Source: Bugula neritina
Lineage: Eukaryota > Bryozoa > Gymnolaemata > Cheilostomatida > Bugulidae
NCBI GenBank assembly: GCA_964035545.1
Contig: OZ037766.1
Span: 7,697,722-7,761,721, forward strand
Length of the DNA stretch: 64,000 nt
Direction of reading: 5' to 3'
Shown: in pieces, positions 37,001-49,089 of the stretch
How positions within the stretch are numbered: the stretch's first letter is position 1
Layout: each line of letters opens with the position of its first letter
Made by a program: the position numbers and the translations under genes
Notes under the pieces: model-generated
What the model was told of the DNA's origin: nothing
Databases searched by the model: none
What the model saw: the letters and a program-made list of their open reading frames with translations, nothing else

Positions 37001-40000
37001 AGCATCTGCAGAGAACCCTACACAGCTTGATGGAGCGAACCACAGTACAGCTGCTGAGCATGATGCTGTAGATGCAGAAGGTGGTTTCAGTGATGGAGAA
37101 TGTGAACCTCCAATGGAGGTCTGTGTATTCTTGCTTCTCATTATTTACCAGAATCAATTGTAGGGTGAAAAAATTGTTTGATCTATACTACAAAAGTATG
37201 GCATGGCTTTTATACACTGTGTTTTTATTGCTTCGTATGAATGGATTTGTGGTTACGGTTAGCATTAGCTTATGGTTGTGGTTTCATTTAATGCAACTGT
37301 TTTCAAACATCGAATCGAAAAATCTATTCTCGTAATTTCTTTTAGTATTCTAGGTTACAATCTCCGATTTTAAGGCTTATGAAATTGAATGGCAACAAAA
37401 AATGAATTCTGTACAAAGTTAATCATTCGGGTGACTTTTCGCACCAAATTAATATTCGGTATATTTCTCTCAACTAACAAATACTTGCGCAAACATCATT
37501 GCTTATAAATAGATCGCGTCATGAATGTTAGCTTTTTAGTAAAACAGGAGAAAAGCATATGATGATTGTTATATTACATGAAATATTATTCACTGTAGGC
37601 ATCAAACTTGGGCATGCCTTGCCCCAGCGAGATGACTCCCGTTTGTCAAGAAAAACTGCTGCGGCCAAGAAATGTACCTCCTCCTGTCACTCAACCCGCC
37701 CCAGAGGTAAGCTAGGAGTTATAACTCATTCTAAACCTTTCATTTTATCACATCCAGGTTGAATTGTGTACTGTATATATCAAAATCGTGCAACATTTGT
37801 GTGTTTATGCTTTTAATTGGCTCAAGTCATTGCAAAAGAGCATTATCTGATTTTAGACTTGAATAAAATATTTTTTCTTTCAGGTTGTAGATCCGTGGTC
37901 TGAAGTTCTTGACATACATTCACATGTAAGGCACAGGCCATCAAAAGCTTTGAAACCAGGTATGTCTACACAATAAAATTTCTAGTTGAAACTTGCAGTA
38001 CTCTACCTCCGCCATAGAAAATTTCTTTAGTTTTAAAAAAATTGCAAAGATTGATGCTTTTCAATATAAAATTGATTTTGTGTTTTAATAAAATTTTGCT
38101 GCTGTTACATTCAGGAGATAATAAATTTTCTGTGATACTTCCTGACTCAACACAATAATTATATTAAAATGTACGTCTACGAGTTGTTTTATTAGCCAAC
38201 TAGTGAAACACCATAAAAGCTTCATGGGCTTGAAATGGTGGCCTACTCACCCTAGCAATTTGAAATTAGTTTTTTGTTCACCACAAATTAAGCAATTTAT
38301 AAATGACTACATATTGAAATAGCTTTTAATTGAATAACTTGTAGGTTTACATCTCGTGTTTCTTGTTCATATAGGAAACTGTCGTGTGCTACCTCCATCG
38401 TTGCGGAAAGGGAAAAAGCGAGAGCTAAATAGTGATAAATGCAGTGATAAAACATTGGATGACGTCGCCACTTTCTGCAATAAAGAATGTAAGCATTCAA
38501 TGCATCTAGACTTGCTTTTCATTGAGGAATTATTATAAGAAAGAGTTAACCTCAAGTAGGGTTACTTTAAAACTGCTGTCTGTAGACTGTTCCTGTATAC
38601 CTTGACAGTATATATTACTCTTTTATTATGGTTGCATGGAGGTCGTACTGCTAGACACAAGGCTGTGTTTAGCAGCTGTTTTAATTTTAGTACCCTTGTA
38701 TTTCAAATCGTTCAATTGTATGTTTTAGTGTCTGCAATTTCTTGTATAGAGCAACATTTCGAGCAGCTTAGTTTTCTAATTTTTCATTTCATAACCTATA
38801 TGGGTAAATTGTAAAATTGATCTTGGTTGTCACAAGTGGGTTTTGAAATTCAAATGTATAGAACTGTTGTGTGTCTAATAGAATGCTATTCATTGTGCCT
38901 CCCATACTAGCATTGCATGTTTGGTTAAAATTCTATATGTTAACAGATAGCTATAGTCTGCTCAACACTGGTAGAGATTCTCTACTCTATCCAGAATTCA
39001 AAGTACTCTTTGCTGACATTCTAAGGAAAAGATTGATAAAGTTCAGATCCCTTCGTGTATGTATATTTGTTTTCTCTAAAGCTAATTCTTGCTTTCATAA
39101 TTCTCTGCTCAACCAGGATCACTTTATATTCACAATCGTTTTATCAGTTGAATATTGCGCGATGCATCGAAGTCTTCCACAATTTGACTATATAACTAAA
39201 TAAAAGCTGATTCTTGACATCACATATACTTGTATTAGAGGAAGTTCACTCACCAACCAGCACATGCCGACCAGTGTCAGTCAGACGACCTGCCTGTAGA
39301 GGAGTGGATGGGAGAAGATGACAGTGGTGCCTGTGAATCTGATGATGAGATACCTTTCAGTAGACTGCAGGGTGAGCTTCACCTGTGTAGCATAGCTTAG
39401 CCATGGTCTAGGGGTTAGAGCACTGGCTTAGTAAACACGAAGTCATGGATTCGATCTCCAGTTGCTGTTGATGTTAGGAAGAGCATTCAGTCATAATTGC
39501 TCCTTTGCAACATAATATGAACAGTTCCTTGGCCCAATTTAACAAAAAATAACTTTTCCAACACGACTTCTCACAAGGCTAGTGATTGTCAACCTGCGTC
39601 AGTTTTTCTTAACTACTCTGCTATAGACATTGTAGTTATCATCCTTTTTATCTGCTGTATTTTGCTAGAACTGAATCTATTCCGATCATGTTACACAATC
39701 ACTAGATTGATATAGTATAAGAAGGAAGAGTGTTCTACTTCAGATAAAGCTATAGTACAATTATTGTTAGTCATCTATATTTAGTTGATATCACTCACAA
39801 TGCAGGTAAAGCATCAGTATATATCACTCACAATGCAGGTAAAGGATATATAATGAAATCGAACTGCTAACTTACACCAACTAGAGTCTCACATTAGCAT
39901 CTAATGAAAGTTGCCCACATTAGTGAATAGTTTAGGTTGTAACAACTGTATGCTGCCAACTGCCAGGTGGGGATATTCAGTGTCAAGGTGAGAGCAGCAA

Positions 40001-41612
40001 GGATGAACTGCCAGCAGGATATTCTGATTTCCTTGCCAAAGCCTTGCAGAGAGAATGCGATGAGTTGGCGACGCAGACCGGCAAGTTAACAGATATCGAC
40101 AGAAGAGTTAAACAGTGGGAAAACAATGTGCGAGGAGCTATTGAACAGGCTGTGAGTATGCTGGCAGTTTTCTGGTTTAAATTTATGTGTTGGTGTTTAA
40201 AAAATGTATACCTAATAAAAAGTTGCCAACTTTGTTAAATCTAGAACGATTAATTGCATACTAAAACTATATTAATCATCAATTTGCTGTATTCGTTGTA
40301 GATTTGCACAATGTCAGTAAAAAAATAAAAGAGTTTTCAGATGCTTTGAAATTTATTTGCCTTTCTACAATTGTCAGTTTGTATGTTCATACTAATTCAG
40401 CAAAAGCTTTTTATTTGCAGGAATGTTTATTTTATGCAAGGTATTTGATGCAGTATAATTATTTATTGAATTGTAAACTTAAAATTAGTGCTGTTTGGGT
40501 TTTCCAAGCCGATAATGCAAAAATCGTAGGGTCTCTAGTATTTGTATATATTGCCGGAAAGATTGGAACTTGACAATGCTAACTAGCATAAAACTAGATT
40601 CTGAAATAAAGGGAGGCAACTTTTTACAAGATGCATAATTTAGTTTCATATCCTATGTCATAGAGTTTATTTTCCTGATGCACTCATGTTTAGTTACAAG
40701 GATTCTGTAAGTCTTGATCTATCTAATTATATTAAAAATATAAGTACAGTTCAGTCTTTGTCTATACATCAGTTATATTCTTATAGTAATATTCATTCAG
40801 TTTTACTAAGAAAAGCTCCTCTATTTTACGTAATCAAAGCTCAACAAATTGTAACCTGTGTAGGCTCAGCGCTATCCACCGGGAGAACAACCCTAATTTT
40901 CAATTTTTGTTTAAATATTTTTGAGTGTTTAAATGATTCTTGATAATAATACTGATAATATTATATATATTTGTTTGTACTGATGGAATGTTTTCTATGT
41001 TTGAAGGAGACAAGGCCAGCATTTGACATGCTTCATTACAGCAGATGTATTTTCGATTCTTTTGCTGATACTGATACTGTGTTCATGGAAGAAGTGCTGA
41101 CAGGAAAGCCAAAATACGAGGCCTTCAGAACTTTTGTATCGGCATTAATTCTGGTTTGTAGAAAATGCATATGTTTACTATATAGTTTATAGAATTCTCC
41201 ATCACTGCATGCTATTGATTTCTCCATGACCAACTTTTGGTAGAACATTTTCACAGCTTAAATAAAATCAATTCTCAGGATATTTCTTTAAAAGTTTTAA
41301 CAAATGCCATCATGTATGTTCTAATAACCTGAGCTAATTTCTCATGGGTAATAACAAAATGTTACACACCATGCTTACAGTATTACATTGATTCAACTAA
41401 AGCATTACCAAACATGGTAATATTTCATCATGTATTTGGAGTTATTATCTCGGTCATATTTGCAGGCTAACCATGGTAACATTGATATAGTTGAGACTGA
41501 TGGAGGGCAAGTCGAGCTCTCTTTGCTCAATAAAACTACACTGAGTGAAAAACTAGCCTCCGATGCAATAAGTTCAACTTCTACTGTTATAAACAAGGAG
41601 ACTGTTACCTGA
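34063..41612 (+). CDS. ncaph2: NCAPH2, condensin-2 complex subunit H2 (kleisin beta), 15 exons
   Basis: Exons are 34063-34275, 34421-34476, 34877-34979, 35654-35698, 35929-35999, 36090-36181, 37003-37118, 37599-37706, 37884-37959, 38375-38488, 38947-39056, 39239-39371, 39967-40151, 41007-41153 and 41466-41612. They close to 571 residues (human about 605). The N-terminus (LLKPIRDLEQNW, IQGSANVYSRKVDYLY) matches the kleisin N-terminal helical domain that binds SMC2. The middle is acidic and disordered with a DPWSEV block. The C-terminal part holds the winged-helix-type segment (RPAFDMLHYSRCIFDSFAD and following) that should contact SMC4. Condensin II shapes mitotic chromosomes and chromosome territories. 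At exon 11 only the CGT|GTATGT donor keeps the frame. A SINE lies in intron 12. Confidence 0.95.
39387..39605 (+). repeat. tRNA-derived SINE, copy 2, in ncaph2 intron 12
   Basis: Box A TGGTCTAGGGG is at 39404-39414 and box B-like GGATTCGATC at 39447-39456. The body (TTGATGTTAGGAAGAGCATT, then GTCATAATTG) aligns with the minus-strand copy at 8170-8408. It is diverged, so an older insertion. The 3' end is approximate. Confidence 0.8.
39787..39845. repeat. Short tandem duplication carrying two splice-donor-like CAG|GTAAAG sites
   Basis: ATATCACTCACAATGCAGGT plus AAAG occurs at 39787-39810 and again at 39822-39845, in ncaph2 intron 12. I see no exon using these sites. Confidence 0.7.
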
Positions 41613-42019
41613 AAATCAGCTTTCTCTGTGATTTCTATTTAAAAAATTTTCTTAACTAGCGTTGACTAATTTAATATCGAGTATAACAGTGTGATTTTGA
41701 AATTTGCAATTTTTGCAATTTGACATCAAAATAATGCTTGTGTTATATTCCCATGTAGTGTTTTAGTGTATTCTGCTGTAACACTAGTCTTATATCACAG
41801 TTGCCATGTAGTTTATGTAATTGATTTTTTACCCATTTGCACTCAAGTGAGCTTAGCAAGATTTGCTCATACTTATAAGTACAAACACAGCAAGTGTCTT
41901 TAGAGGCATCTTTCCTAACCCATATGATTTTTAAAAACTTTGTCTATGCTGCATGTATTTTTATTTGTACTATTTATTAAAGTAAAAGTTTAAGATGCAA
42001 TTTTTAAATCATTTGCTGA

Positions 42020-42025
42020 AATAAA
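42020..42025 (+). terminator. Probable ncaph2 polyadenylation signal
   Basis: AATAAA lies about 410 bp after the ncaph2 stop and only about 45 bp from the opposing signal of the ankyrin gene. Confidence 0.5.
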
Positions 42026-42066
42026 CCTTTTTTCATAAAATTCTGTTAGTTGTTCAACAAGGCATC

Positions 42067-42072
42067 TTTATT
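42067..42072 (-). terminator. Probable polyadenylation signal of the ankyrin-repeat gene
   Basis: TTTATT on plus (AATAAA on minus) lies about 265 bp past the stop of the ankyrin gene. Cleavage 10-30 bp further would fall next to the ncaph2 signal. Confidence 0.5.
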
Positions 42073-42336
42073 CAAGTTTTTGTAACACACAAGCTAATAT
42101 AGGTCTTGCATTATGCAGCGATGAAGATGCTAGCTAATAGCTTGAGACTGGCTAAAACATCTTGTGTGTACAAAATTGAATTTTAAGTAAAAGTTCCATA
42201 TAAAACCAACAATGTTGACCTTTGAAAGGTGTAAAATATGCTAACTCAGAACAAGATTGTATATTTAGTATTTTTAAGCTGCAAGTTTTTCATCCTTCAT
42301 ATAGCAGGATATAAATAACAGGCTGCAAGTTACTGT

Positions 42337-45300
42337 TCAAGTCAGCTCGCAGAGAATAGCTGTGATGTGGCTATGACCAAACTCATCCGCCATAGCTACA
42401 GCAGATTGACCCGCCATGAGTTTATTTGGATTAGCTTTTGCTTTTAGTAACATCCGTACAGTATCAGCACTACCTAAAATAAGATAAACAATTCAGTTCA
42501 CTTTTATAATTTTGATGTAATTATTTAGTGAGAATTAACATAAGACACTGAAACATCTATGTCAGCCACATGCACACTTGTATTGAAAATTCTAGCAAAA
42601 CTTACTCTGTAAGTTTACTTACCATGAAGTATAGCCAAGTGTAAAGGAGTGGCACCATCACACTGAGAGTTCTCTTTATCAACTTGTATGTCAGGCATGT
42701 TCAACAACAGTTGTATTAAATTGTAGTTTCCCAGGTTTACAGCTACGTGAAGAGGAGAGTTTCCAGTGTCACATGGCCTGTTTACGTCCATACAACCTGT
42801 CCACTAAACAAAATAGCAACACATTACGTTACGTATATATAGCTGTTTTTTACACTTTTATCATGACTACATGTTTGACATTTATGTTGTGTGATTTAAT
42901 ATAAGCCGAGTGAATCCCAAAAAAAAATTACAAATTTAAGAAACCTCTAATAATTGTACATGTAAGAGACTGATGAATTTAATTAAGATGGCTAATTCAG
43001 CTGGCTATAAGATTCAATTACCTATATGATGGGCATTAAAATTGCAGTAATTATCTATTAAACTATGAGTGCCATATAATCACGTCAATTTTAGTGCTCA
43101 TGTAGCTACTGCATCACTTAATAAAGTTTACTCAATTCAGTTTACTCAACTAACTCATTGATACCTGCTAATTGAGAATCAAAGTTTTCTTAGTATGGTA
43201 ATTTCTTTGTGTAGCTACTATACTTTCATATTTGCATAATTAAAAATAATTTGATGAATTGGAGAATGCTGAATTGAAGACAGTCTTAATTTAGTTGTAA
43301 CAACAAGCTGTTGCACATTACTTTAAAAGGTAGGTTCAGTAACAGAGAAATTCTGAATTTTGTGTTCTTGTAAGATTTTTAATCTACCATACAAACTAAA
43401 ATTCATGGAGACTATAGCTATAGTGCCAAGGTTTTTAATTTATTAACTTATGCGTAAAAATCTACAGGTTTATATAATATTTAAAAATAGAAACCTATAT
43501 TCTCCGTTCTTCATCTTTACAAAAAAAGAGTCTAGAGCTAAATTCAGCCTGTTGATATTTCTCTGTTACTGAACCTGAATGTTAAAGTACGCAAACTGTG
43601 AATCAAGTTATACAAAAGGCCTAAAACTGATAACATTTATGAGATATTATGTAATGTCACATGGCAGGAATTTTGTTGAATAAGTGAAAAGAAATAAGTC
43701 CTACAAGGATTAGCTGTCTAGATAAAAATAACACACTCGCTCAGGTGTAGATGGCAGCATGAAATAATAAATACCTTCTTCAACAGATACTCGACAACTC
43801 GCGGTTGATTTGCAGCTGTGGCAATGTGTAGAAGTGTTTTTTGGCGGCAATCCACATATCCAGCTGACAACTTTCCACTGTATAGGAAGTAATGCACTAC
43901 TTCCGTGTAGCCTAAGTTTATTGATTCTAGTAATCTGCTATAATGGACCTCTATCTTATCTCTGTGCCCCGTCAAATGTTCACTTGAGACTTTAGGCACC
44001 TCAGCTATTTGTTGATAGAATTTAATGACTGCCACCCAGATGTTGATCAACATAAATGATCGACTAGCTAGAATTAGCTGCACATGCTCTTTATTTCTTG
44101 TAGAAAGTTTTACGTCAGAGAGAATTGTTCTATATTCTGTAGTTCTTTCGGATGTAAATATATCTAAATAATCTAGAAACAAGTATATTCCAGCTGGCAT
44201 TGTCAGCTTCTTCGGGTATTCTCTAAGCAAAGCAGAAAGCAGTTCTTTAATGTCATTTTGCTTAACTTTTCCTGTCCGTAAACCTGTTTGAAAGGCAACT
44301 GTCATTTCATCCAACAATATTGAATGCTCTAAGGCTAATATTTCACAACGCTTTTCAACGCCGAACTCTGTAATCCAAAATTGAGCAAATCGGATGAAAT
44401 TGTTATCTGTGCACCAAGCTGTTAGATCTTTAAGGCTTTGGTTTGACCTTTGAAGCCATTCAGCTACAACCTCTTCATCTAGATACTCTATTATGTCAGA
44501 GTAATCAGTTCTTAGTTGCTCAGTAGGATTGGTGATATTTAGTGAATCTCCACTACTAAAAAAAATACATACAAAAATTTACACCATATGTAAACAAAAG
44601 CAAAATAGGGCAAGTTAGACTTGAAGATAATAAATTACCTAAAAGAAATTGTATTTATTGCATTATGAAGATGCTCTACTACAGTTATACTAGTAAGCAG
44701 TAAAGGAACTGTTACTGTTAAACATGGTTATCAGTATATTTTACTACTGTAATAATATGCTTTATATAGTCTATAGCAGTTTATAGTGTTTACACCAACT
44801 TTTAATTGCATTCTACAAGGTCTTTTTAAAATTTGACTTGACCAAAAACAGGAATTACTTACGTACATACATCTATCTTAAATTTATTAATATTTTTCAT
44901 AAAGGCATGTTTGCATCCATTATTAGATGTAATTTCTAATTACATAACTTAAGCACAGTTAAGAAAATCATGCTTAACAGTTACCTGCTGCTTTCAGTGC
45001 TTTGACTTCTATCACTAAACTGTTGAAAGTGTGCACCTACTGCTGGAAGAGGTTTGGGTTTAGGGAATTCATGATATGAGAGTACTTGGGAAGACTCTGG
45101 AAGTTTACTACTTCTGTATCCTTTTGGGCGTTTTCTCTTTTTCTTGCGCCGACCAATACCACTATCAGCTGATGATGGTGGTGTTGGAGTAGCAGTTTCT
45201 AAAAATATGCAAGCATAAACAAGTATTTCAATATAATATGAGCAGGTGCCAATGTATAGACAGTTGTACTGTACTAATTAATTTATCCCTTGAGCAATTC

Positions 45301-45780
45301 TATATTCATAACTTAAATAATGTAACACATTATAGAGCTCATTGCATTCTACCTGCATGCCTGTCAGTGATATCTAAAGATTCAAATGGTGTTATCAAGC
45401 CCGCTCTTCCATCATCACTTTCACTATCACTGCATCTAGATAAAGCATACATATTAAATAATATCAATATTGTCTTTGTAGGTCAAGGTATTTATTTCAA
45501 GAATTTCATATTTGCGCAATATGAATATAGGAAGTTTAAACTCTGATATTAGCAAATAGTTTAAGACTTGCAAAATATCGAGTAATGTAGCAAAGTTTTT
45601 GTTTTAGAATTATTCAAAACTGTTTGTTCAAAATAGACGAGTAGTGTTACTACTTAAAAAATATTCTCTTAAACAATGAAGTTATTTACCAGTAAAAAAA
45701 GAATAAAACAGAAGAAAATACCTGTAGGTTAAGCGAGAGACAACCACTAAATCTCGCAGGTCTTTCACTCCTCTACTCAT
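42337..45780 (-). CDS. Ankyrin-repeat protein with N-terminal basic region, not recognised
   Basis: Exons on minus are 45818-45722 (ATG 45780), 45435-45353, 45198-44985, 44555-43775, 42803-42623 and 42473-42337. The phases close to about 484 residues. Residues about 20-110 are acidic/Ser-rich followed by a strong basic nuclear-localisation-like cluster GRRKKKRKRPKG. The large exon encodes an alpha-helical domain of about 220 residues (WLQRSNQSLKDLTAWC, FWITEFG, LLDEMTVAFQTGL). The C-terminus has ankyrin repeats with TLLHIATAANQPRVVEYLL, SPLHVAVNLGNYNLIQLLL and TPLHLAILHGSADTVRMLL. I do not recognise the helical domain; a nuclear scaffold role is only suggested. The ATG is the first in frame in the most upstream exon I can find. 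The frame is open at the acceptor, so an earlier coding exon is possible; ATGGCGGCTATG at 46701-46690 is a candidate start, but its visible donor is out of phase. Confidence 0.8.
43332..43576. mobile_element. MITE-like element with about 20-bp inverted ends
   Basis: AGGTTCAGTAACAGAGAAA at 43332 recurs inverted, ending at 43576. The 245-bp body is AT-rich and non-coding. No clear target duplication is visible, so the family and exact ends are open. It lies in an intron of the ankyrin gene. Confidence 0.55.
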
Positions 45781-45910
45781 TGCCAAGAGGAAAGATTGCA
45801 CAAACTGAGTAAAGTTTTCTACAATATCAATAAAAAAATTTATGATGAGTTAATAGCTTATGTTATGTAGATTTTATATGCAACAAACTAAACACAATAC
45901 TCATTACTTG

Positions 45911-45950
45911 CTAAAAATAACACACACACACACACACACACTCACACACT
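45911..45950. repeat. (AC)n microsatellite
   Basis: A run of about 20 AC units with one interruption lies upstream of the most 5' recognised exon of the ankyrin gene. Confidence 0.9.
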
Positions 45951-46944
45951 TCATTGCCAGTACAATCATCAGATTTTGTTAATCTGATGAATATTTCACT
46001 AAGCTATATAATTGTGCAATTTAATAACAGTTAAAGTACTTAATTTTAAATTTAGTGATATATGAAAAATTAAATTCATGATCACCACAATTATAAACAA
46101 CATATCGTGGTCATTCATGTCATATTAGTATCATATTAATGGTAATATAGCAATGTTTTCTCAAAATACTACTAGCTTCTTAGTGAAAGCAAATGAAAAA
46201 TTTAAACATTACAACAGAAACTTCAATAGTGTATGCAATTTTTTAAATAAAATTTATAACTCAAACTGTTGCATTGTACAATAATAAGCACAAAGACAAT
46301 GATTCGTCTTCTTTTAAATTTCTTAATTACACCAACTTTAAGCATGATATCAATTGTTTTCATTTTTATCGACAGTTTTTGCTTTTAATTTAGACAGCAT
46401 TCTAAATTAAATTTGCAATTTATAACTCTCGACTAAATTCTTTATTTAGCGTTCTAGCATTTGAGGAATGATGCATCTTATAAGTAAATTTAAGCACTGC
46501 TGTCGGTTACTGTTAGTGTTTCTGAAGTAACTTAAACTGAAGGTTACAGAAAAAATCTTGCTTTAGATTTATGAAACTATAAAAAACTAGTAATTTAATA
46601 AATGCATAGTTTGCTGATATAAAGTTAAGTGCCAGTGATTACCAGTAAATGCAGTAGTTAATAAACTTTCTAAATTGTAATAAAAGCAGCATAGCCGCCA
46701 TACTCAAACCAGTAGTTGCTTATCAACCAAACGCCTACGCTAGATGGCGCAAGCAGAAATTAATAAGACCGAGGAGAATTGATATTTGCTCTCGGAGGGT
46801 AATTTTACTCGCTCGAAGAACTCATTAAAGCATAATTAAATTTTGGTTCTTCGCTACGATTTTCAATCCATTGTTTGAAAAGTTTTTGTCTGAATTTCTA
46901 CACGCAAATTGCGATTAAATGTTTATGTTGAGTTGTATTGGTAC
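45951..46944. other. Upstream region of the ankyrin gene; possible promoter near 46690-46930
   Basis: This is mostly AT-rich DNA. Around 46690-46760 there are AGCCGCCATAC and AGATGGCGCA, which resemble YY1-type elements often found at animal transcription starts, and CpG is less scarce here. No other gene seen. Confidence 0.4.
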
Positions 46945-47393
46945 ATTATTATTATATTATTCAAATTATTTGTGATTTACTAATATGTAAATTTCAGCTA
47001 ATGTTACTATTAGTATTATTTCTACTAGTCATAGTTAATACTTAATGTTATAGTTATACTAATACTTACAGTTATACTTATACTTATAGTTATAGATAAT
47101 ACTAATAGTAATAGTTAATGTTATGGTGAACTGAAAGTGAATATCATTCTCATTGTCATTGTGATTGTCGTTGTGAATATCATTGAAATCATCGTGATTA
47201 TCATTATCATTATGCTTACCTTATGATTACATTTGGTTTCATTAATAATAATAATGATGTAATCTTTATTAATATTAATATTATCATTATGATGATCCTT
47301 ATGGTTATTTACTTAAACTTATACTTATAGTTATTATAATTTATTATAAAATTAAATGTACTTGACTTATTATACTTATACTTATACTAATAC
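46945..47393. repeat. Degenerate array, left part, interrupted by the gypsy insertion
   Basis: Both motif classes are present (ACTTATAGTTATAGTTAT and TCATTGTGATTGTCGTTGTG/ATCATTATG). The array continues on the other side of the retrotransposon at 54898. Confidence 0.8.
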
Positions 47394-47699
47394 TGTTATA
47401 TTTTTCAGATTTAGGGTTGATATGCTATCCAGAGAGTCTATTTATCTAGTATAGAACTACACCAGGCTAAGTCGAGTGAACGAGTATATTTTATACACAA
47501 CTATACATTACAAAAACACGATACATTATTTCCAACAAGTTACACATCTAATCTATTTCACACTCTAGCTTCGACTGAGTTAGCAGCGGGAAACTACAAT
47601 TGCTGCTAACTATCAACTACGCTAATTGGCTATCCATTGTTCCGGGTCAATTACGCGACCCTACATGTTGTGCTGCTGGTAGTTCCACGAACCACCACA
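47394..47699 (-). repeat. 3' LTR of the gypsy element (306 bp)
   Basis: It starts TGTTATATTTTTCAG and ends ACCACCACA in plus orientation. It is identical to 54592-54897. ATAC precedes it as the left target duplication. Confidence 0.97.
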
Positions 47700-47714
47700 C
47701 CGCCCCCACCAGCA
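47700..47714 (-). other. Polypurine tract of the gypsy element
   Basis: On the minus strand the bases just before the 3' LTR are GCTGGTGGGGGCGGTG, a G-rich purine tract at the position expected for priming of plus-strand DNA. Two pyrimidines interrupt it, so the exact primer is uncertain. Confidence 0.6.
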
Positions 47715-47988
47715 GAAAGCCATCTTTCTGATATATATATATAAAAAAACATTCAATAGTAATTGCATACATCAGTGGACAAAATAATACATGATATACA
47801 GGAAGAGACATAATAATAGACAGAGTCATTATAACGATCCGTTGCATACAATTGGCCAGCTGTAGATAGACGAGGAATACTAGCTAGCTGTGGTGTTAGA
47901 CCGGGGATAACCTGTTAAGCAGTCAAACATTTACATGACATCTGGGCTTCCCCCGAGAGGCAGAGTTGGAGTACCCCGAGTAGTCTAA
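47715..47988 (-). other. 3' untranslated part of the gypsy element
   Basis: About 270 bp lie between the stop of the third ORF and the purine tract. It holds a short TA run and no open frame. Confidence 0.6.
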
Positions 47989-48776
47989 CTAGAGTCCTTG
48001 TTGGGCACGCCGGTGCTTGGCTTGGCATGTACGCAGTTTCCGTTTCATACGGCATACGGATCCCTTGAGCTGGAAGAGTCCTGTTGTAGTGTTAAGTAGG
48101 TCTGGTGCCAGCTGGGTGAACTCTTCTTGTAATCGTAGGAGGCGTTCTTCTACTGTGGCTAGTCGTACCGGGTCGGGGGACGGTGTCCGTCTGCGGCGTA
48201 AGGGTGGACTGGGGGACCTGGTCCGTCTCTTCGCCGGGGTAGGGGAGATCTCTCCTTCTTCTGGATATGTAGTTTCCTCGGGGGTGTATGTAATTTGAGG
48301 GCGGTCAGACACCAACGGGGATTGTTGGCGGGCGTTGTCTAACACACGTTGGAACCCCGAGGATAGAACGGCTAATAGCATGGCCTTCTTTACCAGAGGT
48401 CGTATATATGTGAGGAACTCCGGGTACAGCTTAGCGTCGACCACATAGTTTTCTCCAGGGAAACAGCCCGCCGCTCTGTGTCTGGTGACGGGGTAGGGAT
48501 ACACATCATTGTACCCGCAGGGGCAGAAGGTCAGTAGGAGATGAGCATTGACGTGTAGTTTAAGGGAGCGGTGGGAGGCGCAATCTTCACCACAGATCTG
48601 GCATCTCGTCCGTCCTCTGGACCCCCAGGCTGTTTCTATTTCTTCTTCGGTTTGTGGAGACACCCACCGCCAACGGCGGCGTAGTGGCTCAGGCCGGTCG
48701 CCACTAGTATAGTCCTCCGGATACGGAGCGGGAAGTGTTCTATCCCGTACCCTGGTTGTAGCGGGTCGAGTGTAAT
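47989..48776 (-). CDS. Accessory ORF of the gypsy element: paired zinc fingers and Arg/Ser/Pro-rich region
   Basis: The frame is open from a TAA near 48809 to the stop at 47991-47989, about 260 codons after a TTTTTCAG acceptor-like site ending at 48777. There is no good ATG at the front, so it is probably expressed from a spliced subgenomic RNA; an alternative is a GTG-region start or a fusion to gag leader codons. It encodes a basic Arg/Trp/Pro N-terminus, a canonical C-x2-C-x12-H-x3-H finger (CQICGEDC onward), then a C-x-C-x12-H-x4-C finger (CPCGYNDV onward). A helical stretch, an Arg/Ser/Pro tract with RSPSP and RTPSP, a heptad-like EERLLRLQEEF helix and a basic tail follow. It occupies the env position but has no signal peptide or membrane segment. 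A nucleic-acid-binding regulatory role is inference. Confidence 0.8.
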
Positions 48777-49089
48777 CTGAAAAAGTTTCAACAGTGTTAG
48801 TACATTACACTGCTGTGTTGTCAGCTTGAACAGCTTGGCAACTCCTAATTCAGTTACCTCGTAGAGATTAATGATAGTGAATAGTCAGATAGAACCGTAT
48901 TGCAATGAGATTATGAAAATCTCTAAGTCAAACTGAGTTCTTACTACGGTATTCCACTAACCTATCTCCAGCTCGATTGACTCAGTGAGTCAGAGCTGAG
49001 CGATGCAATCTAGTTTCGTATTAAGATATAGTTAACTCACCCCACGATCTGTCGTCGTAAGACATACTGAATATGTGAAATGGTTTGAA
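48777..49089 (-). other. Gap between gypsy pol and the third ORF, candidate intron
   Basis: It is AT-rich compared with the rest of the element and holds stops in all frames I checked. The 3' edge is a polypyrimidine-AG, so this stretch probably includes the end of an intron used to express the third ORF. Confidence 0.5.

Noticed and set aside
46632..46701. Possible first coding exon (ATGGCGGCTATG on minus) of the ankyrin gene
   Set aside because: Its only visible donor leaves phase 2, which does not fit the open frame at 45818. Kept as a possible promoter or UTR instead.
48661..48663. GTG as start of the gypsy third ORF
   Set aside because: The frame stays open for about 40 codons upstream to a splice-acceptor-like site, so an internal GTG start is unlikely.
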